In this document: positions 14,852 through 24,022 of the stretch, in pieces | Numbering within the stretch: position 1 is the stretch's first letter | How the letters are laid out: every line of letters begins with the position of its first letter | Source: Oscillospiraceae bacterium | GTDB lineage: Bacteria > Bacillota > Clostridia > Oscillospirales > Oscillospiraceae | Length of the DNA stretch: 64,000 nt | Direction: 5' to 3' | NCBI GenBank assembly: GCA_022800755.1 | Contig: JAAWQX010000005.1 | Location: 1 to 64,000 of the forward strand | Program-made: the position numbers and the translations under genes | The notes under the pieces: model-generated | Seen by the model: the letters and a program-made list of their open reading frames with translations, nothing else | Told to the model about the DNA's origin: nothing | Database searches by the model: none

Positions 14852-16207
14852 TTATCTTTCTTCCATAGGAATATACGGCATATTTTTCAGCGCCGCGCGG
14901 TAGGCCGGACGCATGATGCGGCCGCAGGTAATCACTTCTTCCATGCGGTTGGCGCACCAGCCGACGATGCGGGCGATGGCAAACAGCGGCGTGTACAGCG
15001 CCACGGGGATGCCCAGCATGTCATAGATCAGGCCGGAGTACATATCCACATTGGCGCACAGGGGCAGCTTATTCTTTCTCCGGTCCAAAATAAGTTCCTT
15101 GCCGATAGCCTCGATCCGCTCCATCAATTCTAAGTCCTCCAGCCGGCCCTTACTTTCGGCCAAACTCCGGGCGTTTTCCTTGATCATCTCCGCACGGGGG
15201 TCGGACACTGTATACACTGCGTGGCCCAGGCCGTAAATTTTCCCGGACCCATCCCCGGCAGCACCATCCAGTACCTTCGTGAGATAATCCCGCAGTTCGC
15301 CGTCGTTGTCCAGCCGCCGGACATGCTCTTTAATATCCGCAAATTGCAGCATCACCTTGGTATTCGCGCCGCCGTGGAGCGGCCCTTTCAGTGACGACAC
15401 CGCCGCGGCGATGGCGGAATACGTATCCGTCCCGGTAGAAGACGTGGAACGGCAGACAAACGTGGAGTTATTGCCGCCGCCGTGCTCAGCGTGGAGAATG
15501 AGCATCAGGTCCAGCAAATGCGCTTCTTCCGACGTATAGGTCTTGTCCTTGCGCACCATGCGCAGGAAATTTTCCGCCACAGACAAGCTGCTCTTCGGAT
15601 TATGGATGTACAAGGATTTATTCGCCAGAAAGTGCCGGTTCACCGCATAGGCGTTCGCCACGATCAGCGGGAATCTCGCCACCAGTTCAATGGACTGGCG
15701 CAGCAGATTTTCCGGGTCGAGGTCGTCCGGCGCGGGGTCGTAAGCGTACAGCGCCAGCACACTCCGGGCAAGCTGATTCATCACGTTCCCGCTAGGGGCC
15801 TTGAAAATCACATTTTCATTGAACCCCTCCGGCAGCCGGCAGGCCTCCCCCAGAATGGACTGAAACATCTGGAACTCCGTATTGGTCGGCAGTTTTCCCA
15901 GCAGCAGCAAATACGCCACCTCTTCATAGCCGAAAGTGCCAGCATTGTAATGCGCGGCGGCAATCTCCGTAGCGTCGATGCCCCGGTACGTCAGCTTTCC
16001 GGGCATGGGCACCCGCTCGCCGTCTTCCATCACGTAGCCCTGCACACTGCCGATACCAGTCGTACCGATGAGCACGCCGGTGCCGTCGGCATTTCTAAGG
16101 CCGTACTTCACATTCAGATTGCTGCCGTCATCCACCGGATACGCCGCATCGATCTGCCTGCGAAAGCCGCTGAGATACCCTTTCACCACCGGGTCAACCA
16201 TCCCCAT
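14852..16207 (-). CDS. gltA: Citrate synthase
   Basis: A 451-residue citrate synthase joining acetyl-CoA and oxaloacetate. Conserved blocks are LHAEHGGGNNSTF (active-site His), GPLHGGAN, GHAVYTVSDPRA, and the C-terminal ANVDMYSGLIYDMLGIP with the catalytic Asp. AGGAGGGG precedes ATG 16207. It is transcribed divergently from aconitase and isocitrate dehydrogenase, so the three enzymes of the oxidative branch to 2-oxoglutarate share one intergenic control region. Confidence 0.95.
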   Translation of the reverse strand: MGMVDPVVKGYLSGFRRQIDAAYPVDDGSNLNVKYGLRNADGTGVLIGTTGIGSVQGYVMEDGERVPMPGKLTYRGIDATEIAAAHYNAGTFGYEEVAYLLLLGKLPTNTEFQMFQSILGEACRLPEGFNENVIFKAPSGNVMNQLARSVLALYAYDPAPDDLDPENLLRQSIELVARFPLIVANAYAVNRHFLANKSLYIHNPKSSLSVAENFLRMVRKDKTYTSEEAHLLDLMLILHAEHGGGNNSTFVCRSTSSTGTDTYSAIAAAVSSLKGPLHGGANTKVMLQFADIKEHVRRLDNDGELRDYLTKVLDGAAGDGSGKIYGLGHAVYTVSDPRAEMIKENARSLAESKGRLEDLELMERIEAIGKELILDRRKNKLPLCANVDMYSGLIYDMLGIPVALYTPLFAIARIVGWCANRMEEVITCGRIMRPAYRAALKNMPYIPMEER

Positions 16208-16241
16208 ATGCGTCCCCTCCTATCAAACTGGAATATAGTCT

Positions 16242-16271
16242 ATGATACTCCATCCTCTCTCCAAATTGCAA
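16242..16271 (-). promoter_or_regulatory. Promoter of citrate synthase
   Basis: Minus strand TTGCAA and TATCAT with an 18-base spacer, about 35 bases before the citrate synthase start. Confidence 0.5.
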
Positions 16272-16390
16272 GTCTTCTTTATTTTTCGTGCAGTTAGCAT
16301 GGAAATTCTCCGGGTTTTCGGCATTTTATCGGTAAAATGATGCAAGCGTTTTATATTTTCTTGCACTTTTCCCACTTTCGTCAAAGCTTT

Positions 16391-16404
16391 GCCTGTGCTA
16401 TAAT
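16391..16404 (+). promoter_or_regulatory. Extended -10 promoter of aconitase
   Basis: TGCTATAAT (TATAAT at 16399-16404) is an extended -10 element about 33 bases before the aconitase ATG; the -35 region is poor. Confidence 0.5.
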
Positions 16405-16437
16405 CAAGCTACCATAGAAACAAAGGTCGTGAACCAC

Positions 16438-18675
16438 ATGATAAGTTTACATAATCATGCCGTAATCTGGCAGAACGGCGCACCGGCCGCCGCATCAAGT
16501 ATGCCGGCAGACCGGGAGAAAACCATCGCTTACCGCATCCTCCGGGCCCATGACAACAGCGGCGGCTCCGGGCAAATGCGCATTACCTTTGACAGCCTCA
16601 TTTCCCACGACATCACCTATGTGGGCATCATCCAGACCGCCAAGGCTTCAGGCTTGACCCAATTCCCCGTCCCCTATGTGCTCACCAACTGCCATAATTC
16701 CCTGTGCGCCGTGGGCGGCACCATCAACGAGGACGACCATATTTTCGGACTGTCCGCCGCCAAAAAATACGGCGGTATCTACGTCCCGGCGAATCAATCC
16801 GTCATCCACCAGTACGCCCGGGAAGAACTGTCCGGCTGCGGCCGCATGGTCCTGGGGTCTGACAGCCACACCCGCTACGGTGCCATCGGCACCATGGGTA
16901 TCGGCGAAGGCGGCCCGGAGATCGTCAAGCAGCTGCTTTCCAACACCTACGACATCGCCGCGCCGGAAGTGGTGCTGGTCTATCTCACCGGCAAGCCCAA
17001 GCAGGGCGTCGGCCCCCACGACGTGGCCATCGCCCTATGCGGCGCGGTATACAAAAACGGCTTCGTGAAAAATAAGGTCCTGGAATTCGCCGGCCCCGGC
17101 GTGGCCAGCCTGCCCATGGACTACCGCATCGGCATCGACGTGATGACCACCGAGACCGCCTGCCTGTCCTCCATTTGGGAGACAGACCAGCAGGTCAAGG
17201 ACTACCTCGCCCTCCACGGCCGGCCAGACACGTTCCGTCCCCTCCAGCCGGAAGAGGGCGCGTACTACGACGCCATGATCGAACTCGACCTGTCCAAGGT
17301 CGAACCCATGATCGCCCTGCCCTTCCACCCCAGCGAGGCCTACACCATCCGGCAATTGCAAGAAGCCCCCGGCGACATCCTCCGGGAATGCGAAAAGCGC
17401 GCCCAAGATCAGTTCGGCGGCAAGGTGTCATTGCGTCTGACCGACAAACCCATTGACGGCAAGCTGCACATTGACCAGGGCGTCATCGCCGGATGCGCCG
17501 GCGGTATGTACGACAACATCGCCGAGGCCGCCGCTATTTTATCCGGGCATGACGTAGGCAACGGGTATTTCTCCCTGTCCATCTATCCCCCGTCCACCCC
17601 GGTGCAGTTGGAGTTGATGAAAACCGGCGTGCAGCAATCCCTGATGGAAGCGGGCGCGCTGTTCAAGCCCTGCTTCTGCGGCCCCTGCTTTGGCGCAGGC
17701 GACGTACCGGGCAACAGCGCCCTGTCCATCCGCCACACCACCCGGAACTTCCCCAACCGGGAGGGTTCCAAGCCCGGCGACGGACAAATCTCCGGCGTGG
17801 CCCTCATGGATGCCCGCTCCATCGCCGCCACCGCCCGGAACCACGGCGAACTCACCGCCGCCACGGACGTCGATTACACCGCCCCCGCCCCCGCGGTCCG
17901 GGAATACGACCGGGGCGTTTACGAAAAGCGGGTCTATTTCGGCTTCGGCAAAGCTGACCCGGAAGAGGAACTACGCTTCGGCCCGAATATCACCGAATGG
18001 CCCGCCATCCCGGCACTGTCGGAGCATCTGCTTTTGAAGCTGGCGGCGGTCATTCACGACCCCGTGACCACCACGGACGAGCTGATCCCCTCCGGGGAAA
18101 CGTCCTCTTACCGCTCCAATCCGCTGAAGCTGGCCACGTTCACCCTCTCCCGCCGGGATCCTGATTATGTAAACCGAACAGCCGCCATCCGTGGACTGGA
18201 AGCGTCCCGTCAGACCGGCGCGCCAGCCCCGGAACTGCTCCAGGTCCTAAAGCAGGCGGGCGTGTCCCCCGACTTACTGAAATACACCACCGTCGCGTCC
18301 ACCATCTTCGCCAACAAGCCCGGCGACGGCAGCGCCCGGGAACAGGCCGCGTCCTGCCAGCGGGTGCTGGGCGGCGGGGCGAACATATGCTACGAGTTCG
18401 CCACCAAGCGCTACCGCTCCAACTGCATCAACTGGGGCATGATGCCCTTCACCATCGACGAGGGTACCCCCTTTGACTACGCCCCCGGCGACTACGTCTG
18501 GGTTCCAAACATCAAGACCGCCGTGGAAAACGGCGCGTCCGACGTTCCCGCGCTGGTCATCACGGATTCCGGCGCCGCTCCCATCACCCTGCACCTGCCG
18601 CCCCTGACAAACGACGAGCGGGCCATCCTCCTGTCCGGCTGCCTGATGAACTGGTACGCCACCCAGAGAAAGTGA
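16438..18675 (+). CDS. acn: Aconitate hydratase
   Basis: A 745-residue aconitase-superfamily enzyme isomerising citrate to isocitrate. Substrate and cluster motifs are visible: NCHNSLCAVGG, GSDSHTRYG, GCAGGMYD, and CFCGPCFGAGD carrying two of the 4Fe-4S cysteines, then RNFPNREG. The C-terminal swivel domain includes GGGANICYEFA, YRSNCINWGMMPF and an EGTPFDYAPGD stretch. I chose ATG 16438, 11 bases after AAAGG; an in-frame GTG at 16429 is too close to it. Its end is 8 bases before the isocitrate dehydrogenase start. Confidence 0.93.
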   Translation: MISLHNHAVIWQNGAPAAASSMPADREKTIAYRILRAHDNSGGSGQMRITFDSLISHDITYVGIIQTAKASGLTQFPVPYVLTNCHNSLCAVGGTINEDDHIFGLSAAKKYGGIYVPANQSVIHQYAREELSGCGRMVLGSDSHTRYGAIGTMGIGEGGPEIVKQLLSNTYDIAAPEVVLVYLTGKPKQGVGPHDVAIALCGAVYKNGFVKNKVLEFAGPGVASLPMDYRIGIDVMTTETACLSSIWETDQQVKDYLALHGRPDTFRPLQPEEGAYYDAMIELDLSKVEPMIALPFHPSEAYTIRQLQEAPGDILRECEKRAQDQFGGKVSLRLTDKPIDGKLHIDQGVIAGCAGGMYDNIAEAAAILSGHDVGNGYFSLSIYPPSTPVQLELMKTGVQQSLMEAGALFKPCFCGPCFGAGDVPGNSALSIRHTTRNFPNREGSKPGDGQISGVALMDARSIAATARNHGELTAATDVDYTAPAPAVREYDRGVYEKRVYFGFGKADPEEELRFGPNITEWPAIPALSEHLLLKLAAVIHDPVTTTDELIPSGETSSYRSNPLKLATFTLSRRDPDYVNRTAAIRGLEASRQTGAPAPELLQVLKQAGVSPDLLKYTTVASTIFANKPGDGSAREQAASCQRVLGGGANICYEFATKRYRSNCINWGMMPFTIDEGTPFDYAPGDYVWVPNIKTAVENGASDVPALVITDSGAAPITLHLPPLTNDERAILLSGCLMNWYATQRK

Positions 18676-18683
18676 GCCGCACC

Positions 18684-19895
18684 ATGGAAAAAATTAAGAT
18701 GCAAGCGCCCATCGTGGAGATGGACGGCGACGAGATGACCCGCATCCTGTGGCAGATGATTAAGGACGAACTCCTCCTGCCGTTCATCGACCTGAGCACG
18801 GAGTATTACGACCTGGGCCTGCCCAACCGGGACCGGACCGACGACCAGGTGACCATCGACGCGGCCATGGCCATCAAGCGGCACCATGTGGGCGTGAAAT
18901 GCGCCACCATCACCCCCAACGCCAAGCGCATGGAGGAATACCACTTAAAGCAGATGTGGAAAAGCCCCAACGGCACCATCCGGGCCATTCTGGACGGTAC
19001 AGTCTTCCGCACGCCCATCCTGACCCCCAGCGTCAAGCCGTTCGTGCGCACCTGGACCAAGCCCATCACCATCGCCCGGCACGCCTTCGGCGACCTGTAT
19101 AAGGCCACGGAATTCCGTGTCCCCGGCCCCGGAAAAGCCGAGCTGACCTTCACAGACGAAACCGGAACAGAACTGTTCTGCAAGCCCATATTCAACTTTG
19201 ACGGCCCCGGCGTAGTGCAGGGCATGTTCAATACCGACGCATCCATCACCTCTTTTGCCCGGTCCTGCTTCCAGTACGCCCTGGACACGAGGCAGGACCT
19301 GTGGTTCGCCGCGAAGGACACCATCTCCAAGCAATACGACGGCTGCTTCCGGGATATTTTCCAGGAAATCTACGAAACGGAATACAAAACCCGGTTCGAT
19401 GCCCTCAGCCTAAGCTATCTTTACACCCTCATCGACGACGCGGTGGCCCGGGTCATCCGCAGCGAGGGCGGCTTTGTCTGGGCCTGCAAAAACTACGACG
19501 GCGACGTGATGAGCGACATGGTCTCCACCGCTTTCGGTTCCCTTGCCATGATGACCAGCGTCCTGGTCTCCCCCGACGGCAATTATGAATACGAAGCCGC
19601 CCACGGCACCATCACCCGGCACTACTACCGTTGGCAGCAGGGCGAGGAAGTCTCTTCCAACCCCATCGCCACCATCTACGCCTGGACCGGCGCGCTGCGC
19701 AAGCGGGGCGCGCTGGATGAAAACGCCGAACTGGTGCATTTTGCCGACACCTTAGACCGCGCCTGTCTGGATACCATCGAAGCCGGCATCATGACCGGCG
19801 ACCTTGCCGCAGTGTGCCAGCGAAGCGCCGCGCCTGTCAGCAGCAAGGCCTTTTTGACCGCCATCCGGGGCCGGCTGGAAACAGCCCTTGCATAA
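18684..19895 (+). CDS. icd: NADP-dependent isocitrate dehydrogenase (eukaryote-type subfamily)
   Basis: A 403-residue enzyme oxidising isocitrate to 2-oxoglutarate. The start MEKIKMQAPIVEMDGDEMTR and the blocks TITPNAKR, YDGDVMSD and EAAHGTITRHY match the homodimeric subfamily shared by eukaryotes and many bacteria. ATG 18684 is preferred because family members begin at this point; a GTG at 18672 overlaps the aconitase stop. It completes the acetyl-CoA to 2-oxoglutarate branch, whose product can feed glutamate synthesis or a 2-oxoacid:ferredoxin oxidoreductase such as the one at 42.4-45.0 kb. Confidence 0.95.
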   Translation: MEKIKMQAPIVEMDGDEMTRILWQMIKDELLLPFIDLSTEYYDLGLPNRDRTDDQVTIDAAMAIKRHHVGVKCATITPNAKRMEEYHLKQMWKSPNGTIRAILDGTVFRTPILTPSVKPFVRTWTKPITIARHAFGDLYKATEFRVPGPGKAELTFTDETGTELFCKPIFNFDGPGVVQGMFNTDASITSFARSCFQYALDTRQDLWFAAKDTISKQYDGCFRDIFQEIYETEYKTRFDALSLSYLYTLIDDAVARVIRSEGGFVWACKNYDGDVMSDMVSTAFGSLAMMTSVLVSPDGNYEYEAAHGTITRHYYRWQQGEEVSSNPIATIYAWTGALRKRGALDENAELVHFADTLDRACLDTIEAGIMTGDLAAVCQRSAAPVSSKAFLTAIRGRLETALA

Positions 19896-19949
19896 ATCGC
19901 CGGGAGGCTTTATAATATGTAAGATATACTCCAAAAAGGAGTTGGTCTT

Positions 19950-20783
19950 ATCAAACCCAAAAAGACGAGATTTCTCACCCGGATAATCTCTTTTTACGAC
20001 GTACTGCAAAGCACCGCGGAGATTCATCTGACTTCCTTTGCGGCTTCCTCCGCGTTCTTTCTGTTTTTGTCCCTGGTCCCCATCATTTTGCTGGTGTGCT
20101 CCCTGGTGCCGTACACCGGTCTCACCCAGGAAGCGGCCATGGACATCGTGTCTGAAAATCTGGGGCAGATTGCGCCGGAAAACGTCACAGACCTGCTGGA
20201 AAGCATCGTGGACGAGATTTATTCCGGTGGTCTGCTCACCCTATCCGTATCCGCAGTCGCCACTGTCTGGTCGGCGGGCAAGGCTTTTCTGGCCATCATG
20301 CGGGGGCTGGACGTGATCCACGGGGACGGCCTGCAAAACTATTTCGTGGCCCGGTTCAAGGCCTGCGTTTACACCATCGTGATGATGGCGGCGATTTTGT
20401 TTTTGCTGCTGGTCGTCGTTTTCGGCGGAAAGATCGTGGACATCGTCACGTTCTACGTGCCGGAACTGTCCCCGGTCCTCCACTGGCTGTTGAGCCAGCG
20501 GTTCGTGTTCTCCATCTGCATCCTGGTCATCGCGTTTACGGCGATTTATACCTGGGTGCCGCAAAAAAAGCTACGGCTTCTGGCACAGCTTCCCGGCGCG
20601 CTGTTCACCTCACTGGGCTGGATGGCCATTTCCTGGCTGTTCTCCACGTATATCTCCGCCTTTGACGGCTTCAGCGCCTACGGCAGCCTCGCCACCATCG
20701 TCATCGCCATGCTGTGGATGTACTACTGCATGTTCATTCTGCTTCTGGGCGCGTACCTGAACGTCAGGCACACGCCGGAATAA
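19950..20783 (+). CDS. YihY/BrkB-family membrane protein, apparent AUC start
   Basis: The open frame encodes an integral membrane protein with about six segments (SSAFFLFLSLVPIILLVCS; LITVWSAGKAF-like region; FGAYGSLATIVIAMLWMYY-like C-terminus), as in the YihY/BrkB family. AAAAAGGAG (19933-19941) is at ideal distance from codon ATC at 19950, but there is no ATG, GTG or TTG there. The first in-frame TTG is 20067, inside the first membrane helix, and would remove 39 conserved-looking residues. So translation may start at AUC, or the true base has been mis-called. Function unknown; possibly envelope transport. Confidence 0.75.
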   Translation: MKPKKTRFLTRIISFYDVLQSTAEIHLTSFAASSAFFLFLSLVPIILLVCSLVPYTGLTQEAAMDIVSENLGQIAPENVTDLLESIVDEIYSGGLLTLSVSAVATVWSAGKAFLAIMRGLDVIHGDGLQNYFVARFKACVYTIVMMAAILFLLLVVVFGGKIVDIVTFYVPELSPVLHWLLSQRFVFSICILVIAFTAIYTWVPQKKLRLLAQLPGALFTSLGWMAISWLFSTYISAFDGFSAYGSLATIVIAMLWMYYCMFILLLGAYLNVRHTPE

Positions 20784-20795
20784 GGAGGCGCACAA

Positions 20796-21587
20796 ATGAC
20801 AAACGAGAAACTCATGGAGCTGTTGACCACCGTTGGAAAATCAGCCTTGCTGCTGGCAGTCTGCCTCGCGGTCATGGCGGTTCTTTTGAAGCTGACCACC
20901 CGTCTGTTCCAAAAAACCAAGCTGGATTCCGGTGTACAGGGCTTTTTGCGCTCGGCGTTGAAAGTTGCGCTGTGGATCCTGACGCTCCTGATCGTGGCGG
21001 ACAGTCTTGGCATCCCCGTCAATTCCATCATCGCGATCCTATCTGTGGCGACCTTGGCGCTGTCATTGTCCCTGCAAAACATCCTAACCAACGTGTTCTC
21101 CGGCATCACGCTTCTCATTTCCCGGCCCTTTGTGGCGGGCGACTTTGTGGAGATCGGCGGCGTATCCGGCACGGTCAAGGAACTGACCATCATGCGCACG
21201 AGTCTGGACGCGCCGGACAACCGGCTCATCCTCATCCCCAACGCGGACGTGGCCGCCGCTAAGATCACCAATTTCTCTACCGAACCCCTGCGCCGGGTAG
21301 ACCTGCAATTCACCGCGTCCTACGACGCACCCACAGAGCTTGTCAAGCAAGCGCTTCTGGAGGTCATCCGGGCCGACAGCCGGGTGAAAACAGACCCGGC
21401 CCCCTTTGTGGCCCTGTCCGGCTACAACGCCAACGACATCGCATACACCATCCGCTGCTGGGTGGACAACCCCGATTACTGGTCTGTCCACTTTGCTCTG
21501 AACGAAGCCGTGCGGGAAGCCTTCGCGCGGCATGGCATCGAATTCAGCTACCCCCACACGGTAGTACATATAGACAAAGGAGAATAA
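20796..21587 (+). CDS. mscS: Small-conductance mechanosensitive channel (MscS family)
   Basis: A 263-residue MscS homologue. Three membrane segments are followed by the pore-lining helix (IIAILSVATLALSLSLQNILTN, residues ~70-92). The beta domain has the family sequence RPFVAGDFVEIGGVSGTV near residues 109-126, and the C-terminal alpha/beta domain completes a normal length. It releases solutes under hypo-osmotic shock. GGAGG precedes ATG; it is 12 bases after the BrkB-like gene and 5 before the CoA-transferase, so probably one operon. Confidence 0.92.
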   Translation: MTNEKLMELLTTVGKSALLLAVCLAVMAVLLKLTTRLFQKTKLDSGVQGFLRSALKVALWILTLLIVADSLGIPVNSIIAILSVATLALSLSLQNILTNVFSGITLLISRPFVAGDFVEIGGVSGTVKELTIMRTSLDAPDNRLILIPNADVAAAKITNFSTEPLRRVDLQFTASYDAPTELVKQALLEVIRADSRVKTDPAPFVALSGYNANDIAYTIRCWVDNPDYWSVHFALNEAVREAFARHGIEFSYPHTVVHIDKGE

Positions 21588-21592
21588 GACCT

Positions 21593-22900
21593 ATGGCAGA
21601 TTACAAAACGATTTACGAATCCAAGCGCACCACCGCCCAGGAAGTGGCGAAGCAGGTCCAGTCCGGCTGGACGCTGGGCATGGACGCCGGCCCCACCCAG
21701 GCGGACGGTCTGATGGCCGCCATTTCCGAAAAGATCGCCCAGACGGACACCAGGGACGTGAAAGTCCAGCTCATGCTGGATACCTATTCTTATCCGTTTT
21801 TGGACACAGAGGACTTGAAAGGCAAATTCACCGGTATGTCCTGGTTTTCCTCCAACGGCCTGCGCAAAGCGGTAAACGCCGGCTATGCCGACGTGCTCCC
21901 CGCCTATTACCGGGACATCCCCGGGCACATCCTCCGGGAGTACGAGTATGACGCGTACTGCGTGTCCGTGTCCCCCATGGACAGCCACGGCTATTTCAGC
22001 TTGGCCACTTCCGCATCCTACTCCCCGGCCATGATCCAGAAATCCAAGCGCATTTTCGTGGAAGTCAACAAGCACCAGCCCCGGGCCCTGTGCGCGCCGC
22101 AGATCCACGTGTCCGAAGTCACGGCCATCGTGGAGAATGACCATCTCCTGCCCACTCTGGCGGAGACAGTGCTGGACGAGAAGAGCATCGCCATCGGCAA
22201 CATCATCGCCGAGCAGATCCCCGACGGTGCGTGCATCCAGCTTGGCATCGGCGCGATCCCCGACGCGGTGGGCGCGGCCCTGAAAGTCAAGCACGACCTG
22301 GGCATCCACACGGAGATGTTCACGTCTTCTATGGTAGACCTCATCGAGTGCGGCGCGGTGAACAACAGCAAAAAGCAGACCCACCGGGGCAAGACGGTCA
22401 CTACCTTCGCCTACGGCTCCCAGAAGATCTACGATTTCATCAACGACAACCCCGCCATTGAGATCCTGCCCGTAGACTACGTCAACGACCCCAACGTCAT
22501 CTGCCAGAACGACAATATGATTTCCATCAACGCGGCGCTGGAAGTGGACCTGTTCGGCCAGGTCTGCGCCGAGAGCGTGGGTACCAAGCACATGTCCGGC
22601 TCCGGCGGCCAGATCGACTACGTCCGGGGCGCCTGCCAGTCCAAGGGCGGCAAGAGTTTCATTGCCTTCACCTCCACCGCCAAGGACGACACCATCAGCA
22701 AAATTAAGAACATCCTGACCCCCGGCGCCATCGTGACCACGTCCAAAAACGACGTGGACTACATCGTCACCGAGTACGGCATCGCCCATCTCCGGGGCCG
22801 CAGCCTGGCGGAGCGGGCCAAGCAGCTCATCGCCATCGCCCACCCCAATTTCCGGGACGAACTGACCTTTGATGCCCGCAAACGGGGCATCATGGTGTGA
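21593..22900 (+). CDS. Acetyl/butyryl-CoA:acetate CoA-transferase family enzyme
   Basis: A 435-residue member of the acetyl-CoA hydrolase/transferase family. It has the CoA-binding GIGAIPDAVG, the catalytic glutamate in CAESVGTKH (near residue 325), GSGGQIDYVRGA, and the C-terminal YGIAHLRGRSLAERAK. Fermentative clostridia use such enzymes to swap CoA between butyryl-CoA and acetate; 4-hydroxybutyrate or succinate as acceptor is also possible and cannot be told by eye. AAAGGAG precedes ATG. The next gene starts inside its last codons. Confidence 0.88.
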   Translation: MADYKTIYESKRTTAQEVAKQVQSGWTLGMDAGPTQADGLMAAISEKIAQTDTRDVKVQLMLDTYSYPFLDTEDLKGKFTGMSWFSSNGLRKAVNAGYADVLPAYYRDIPGHILREYEYDAYCVSVSPMDSHGYFSLATSASYSPAMIQKSKRIFVEVNKHQPRALCAPQIHVSEVTAIVENDHLLPTLAETVLDEKSIAIGNIIAEQIPDGACIQLGIGAIPDAVGAALKVKHDLGIHTEMFTSSMVDLIECGAVNNSKKQTHRGKTVTTFAYGSQKIYDFINDNPAIEILPVDYVNDPNVICQNDNMISINAALEVDLFGQVCAESVGTKHMSGSGGQIDYVRGACQSKGGKSFIAFTSTAKDDTISKIKNILTPGAIVTTSKNDVDYIVTEYGIAHLRGRSLAERAKQLIAIAHPNFRDELTFDARKRGIMV

Positions 22901-23982
22901 CGAAACAGGAAAAAATTCTCCGTACCATCCTCCTGATTCTCCTGCTGTCCGTCATCATCGTGCTGGCCGGGGCGTACGCCATGTTCCACACCCAACTCAA
23001 AGCCGCAAACAGCATCCAATGCCTGCAAAGCGGCGAGTACCCGGTGTATACCATGGACTACGTAGGCGACTACGGCCTGGACGAGTTCCTCGCCCAAGGC
23101 GGCGCGGCCTCAGACAGTGAGCTGGCGGACTATCTCACGCAGTACCTCTCCCACGGGTTTGTCAAGACCGCCCTGTCCAAGCAGCCTTTCGCGTGCAGCA
23201 CGCTGTACTCCTACAAGTCCGGCGGCCTCGCCCCGGGGCAGGACGGCTACGCGTATTTCGGCCGCAACTTCGACTGGGAGGACTGCCGCATTATGCTGGT
23301 GTCCACCAAGCCCGACAAGGGCTACGCCTCGTTTTCCACCTGCGCCGTGGATTTCCTCGGCTTCGGGGAAGACTGGCAGCCGGACGGCGGCATCGTGGAC
23401 CGGATGTTGGCGCTGGCGGCGGTGTACGTCCCCCAGGATGGCATGAACGAAAAGGGCCTTTGCGTGGCCGACCTGATGGCAGGCGACAACGCCCCCGCCG
23501 GGCAGGACACAGACAAGCCCGACCTCACCACCTCCACCGCCATCCGCCTGCTGCTGGACCGAGCCGCTACCGTGGACGAAGCCGTCGAACTGCTGAAGCA
23601 GTACGACATGCATCACTCCATCGGCGCGGCGCACCACCTGTCCCTGGCAGACGCCACGGGCCGCAGCGCAGTCGTGGAATACATCGACGGGGAAATGCAC
23701 GTGACCGACACCACAGTCGTCACCAATTTCTATCTCACTCCCGGCGACAAATACGGTGTCGGCAGCGAGCAGTCCCACCTGCGCTATGACATTCTCAGCG
23801 CCACCGGCGGCGTTGATTCCTCCCGGGCCATGGAAGACGCCCTATCCAGCGTGGCAAAAAGCAACTTCGCCTATGAGGGCGAGAGAACGCAGTGGAGCAT
23901 CGTATACGACCTGGGCCGCTTGAAGTCCACCTATTATTTCCGGGAGAGATTTGACGAACCCTATTGGGTGGAAGTGCCTTGA
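22897..23982 (+). CDS. Ntn-type linear amide C-N hydrolase, membrane-anchored (C45/choloylglycine-hydrolase-like)
   Basis: A 361-residue protein starting at GTG 22897, overlapping the CoA-transferase stop by four bases. An N-terminal membrane anchor (ILRTILLILLLSVIIVLAGAY) precedes an Ntn-hydrolase domain. FACSTLYSY (likely nucleophilic Cys near residue 100), YFGRNFDWED, MNEKGLCVADL, and TSTAIRLLLDRAATVDEAVELL resemble acyltransferase/peptidase C45 and bile-salt-hydrolase relatives. Those cleave amide bonds on small substrates; the substrate here is unknown. Because the nucleophile is internal, any maturation would need removal of the anchor, so it may work unprocessed. Confidence 0.8.
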   Translation: MTKQEKILRTILLILLLSVIIVLAGAYAMFHTQLKAANSIQCLQSGEYPVYTMDYVGDYGLDEFLAQGGAASDSELADYLTQYLSHGFVKTALSKQPFACSTLYSYKSGGLAPGQDGYAYFGRNFDWEDCRIMLVSTKPDKGYASFSTCAVDFLGFGEDWQPDGGIVDRMLALAAVYVPQDGMNEKGLCVADLMAGDNAPAGQDTDKPDLTTSTAIRLLLDRAATVDEAVELLKQYDMHHSIGAAHHLSLADATGRSAVVEYIDGEMHVTDTTVVTNFYLTPGDKYGVGSEQSHLRYDILSATGGVDSSRAMEDALSSVAKSNFAYEGERTQWSIVYDLGRLKSTYYFRERFDEPYWVEVP

Positions 23983-23991
23983 CCGGGCAAA

Positions 23992-24022
23992 AAAATGAGA
24001 CCGCGTCTGCGGTCTCATTTTT
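23992..24022. terminator. Bidirectional terminator between the hydrolase and spoIIID
   Basis: ATGAGACCGC (23995-24004) pairs with GCGGTCTCAT (24009-24018), with T-runs on both strands. The spoIIID stop codon lies inside the right arm. Confidence 0.88.

Noticed and set aside
21548-22843. Very long minus-strand open frame opposite the CoA-transferase
   Set aside because: Same cause: GC-rich codons leave the complementary phase open. The plus strand has family motifs and a ribosome-binding site.
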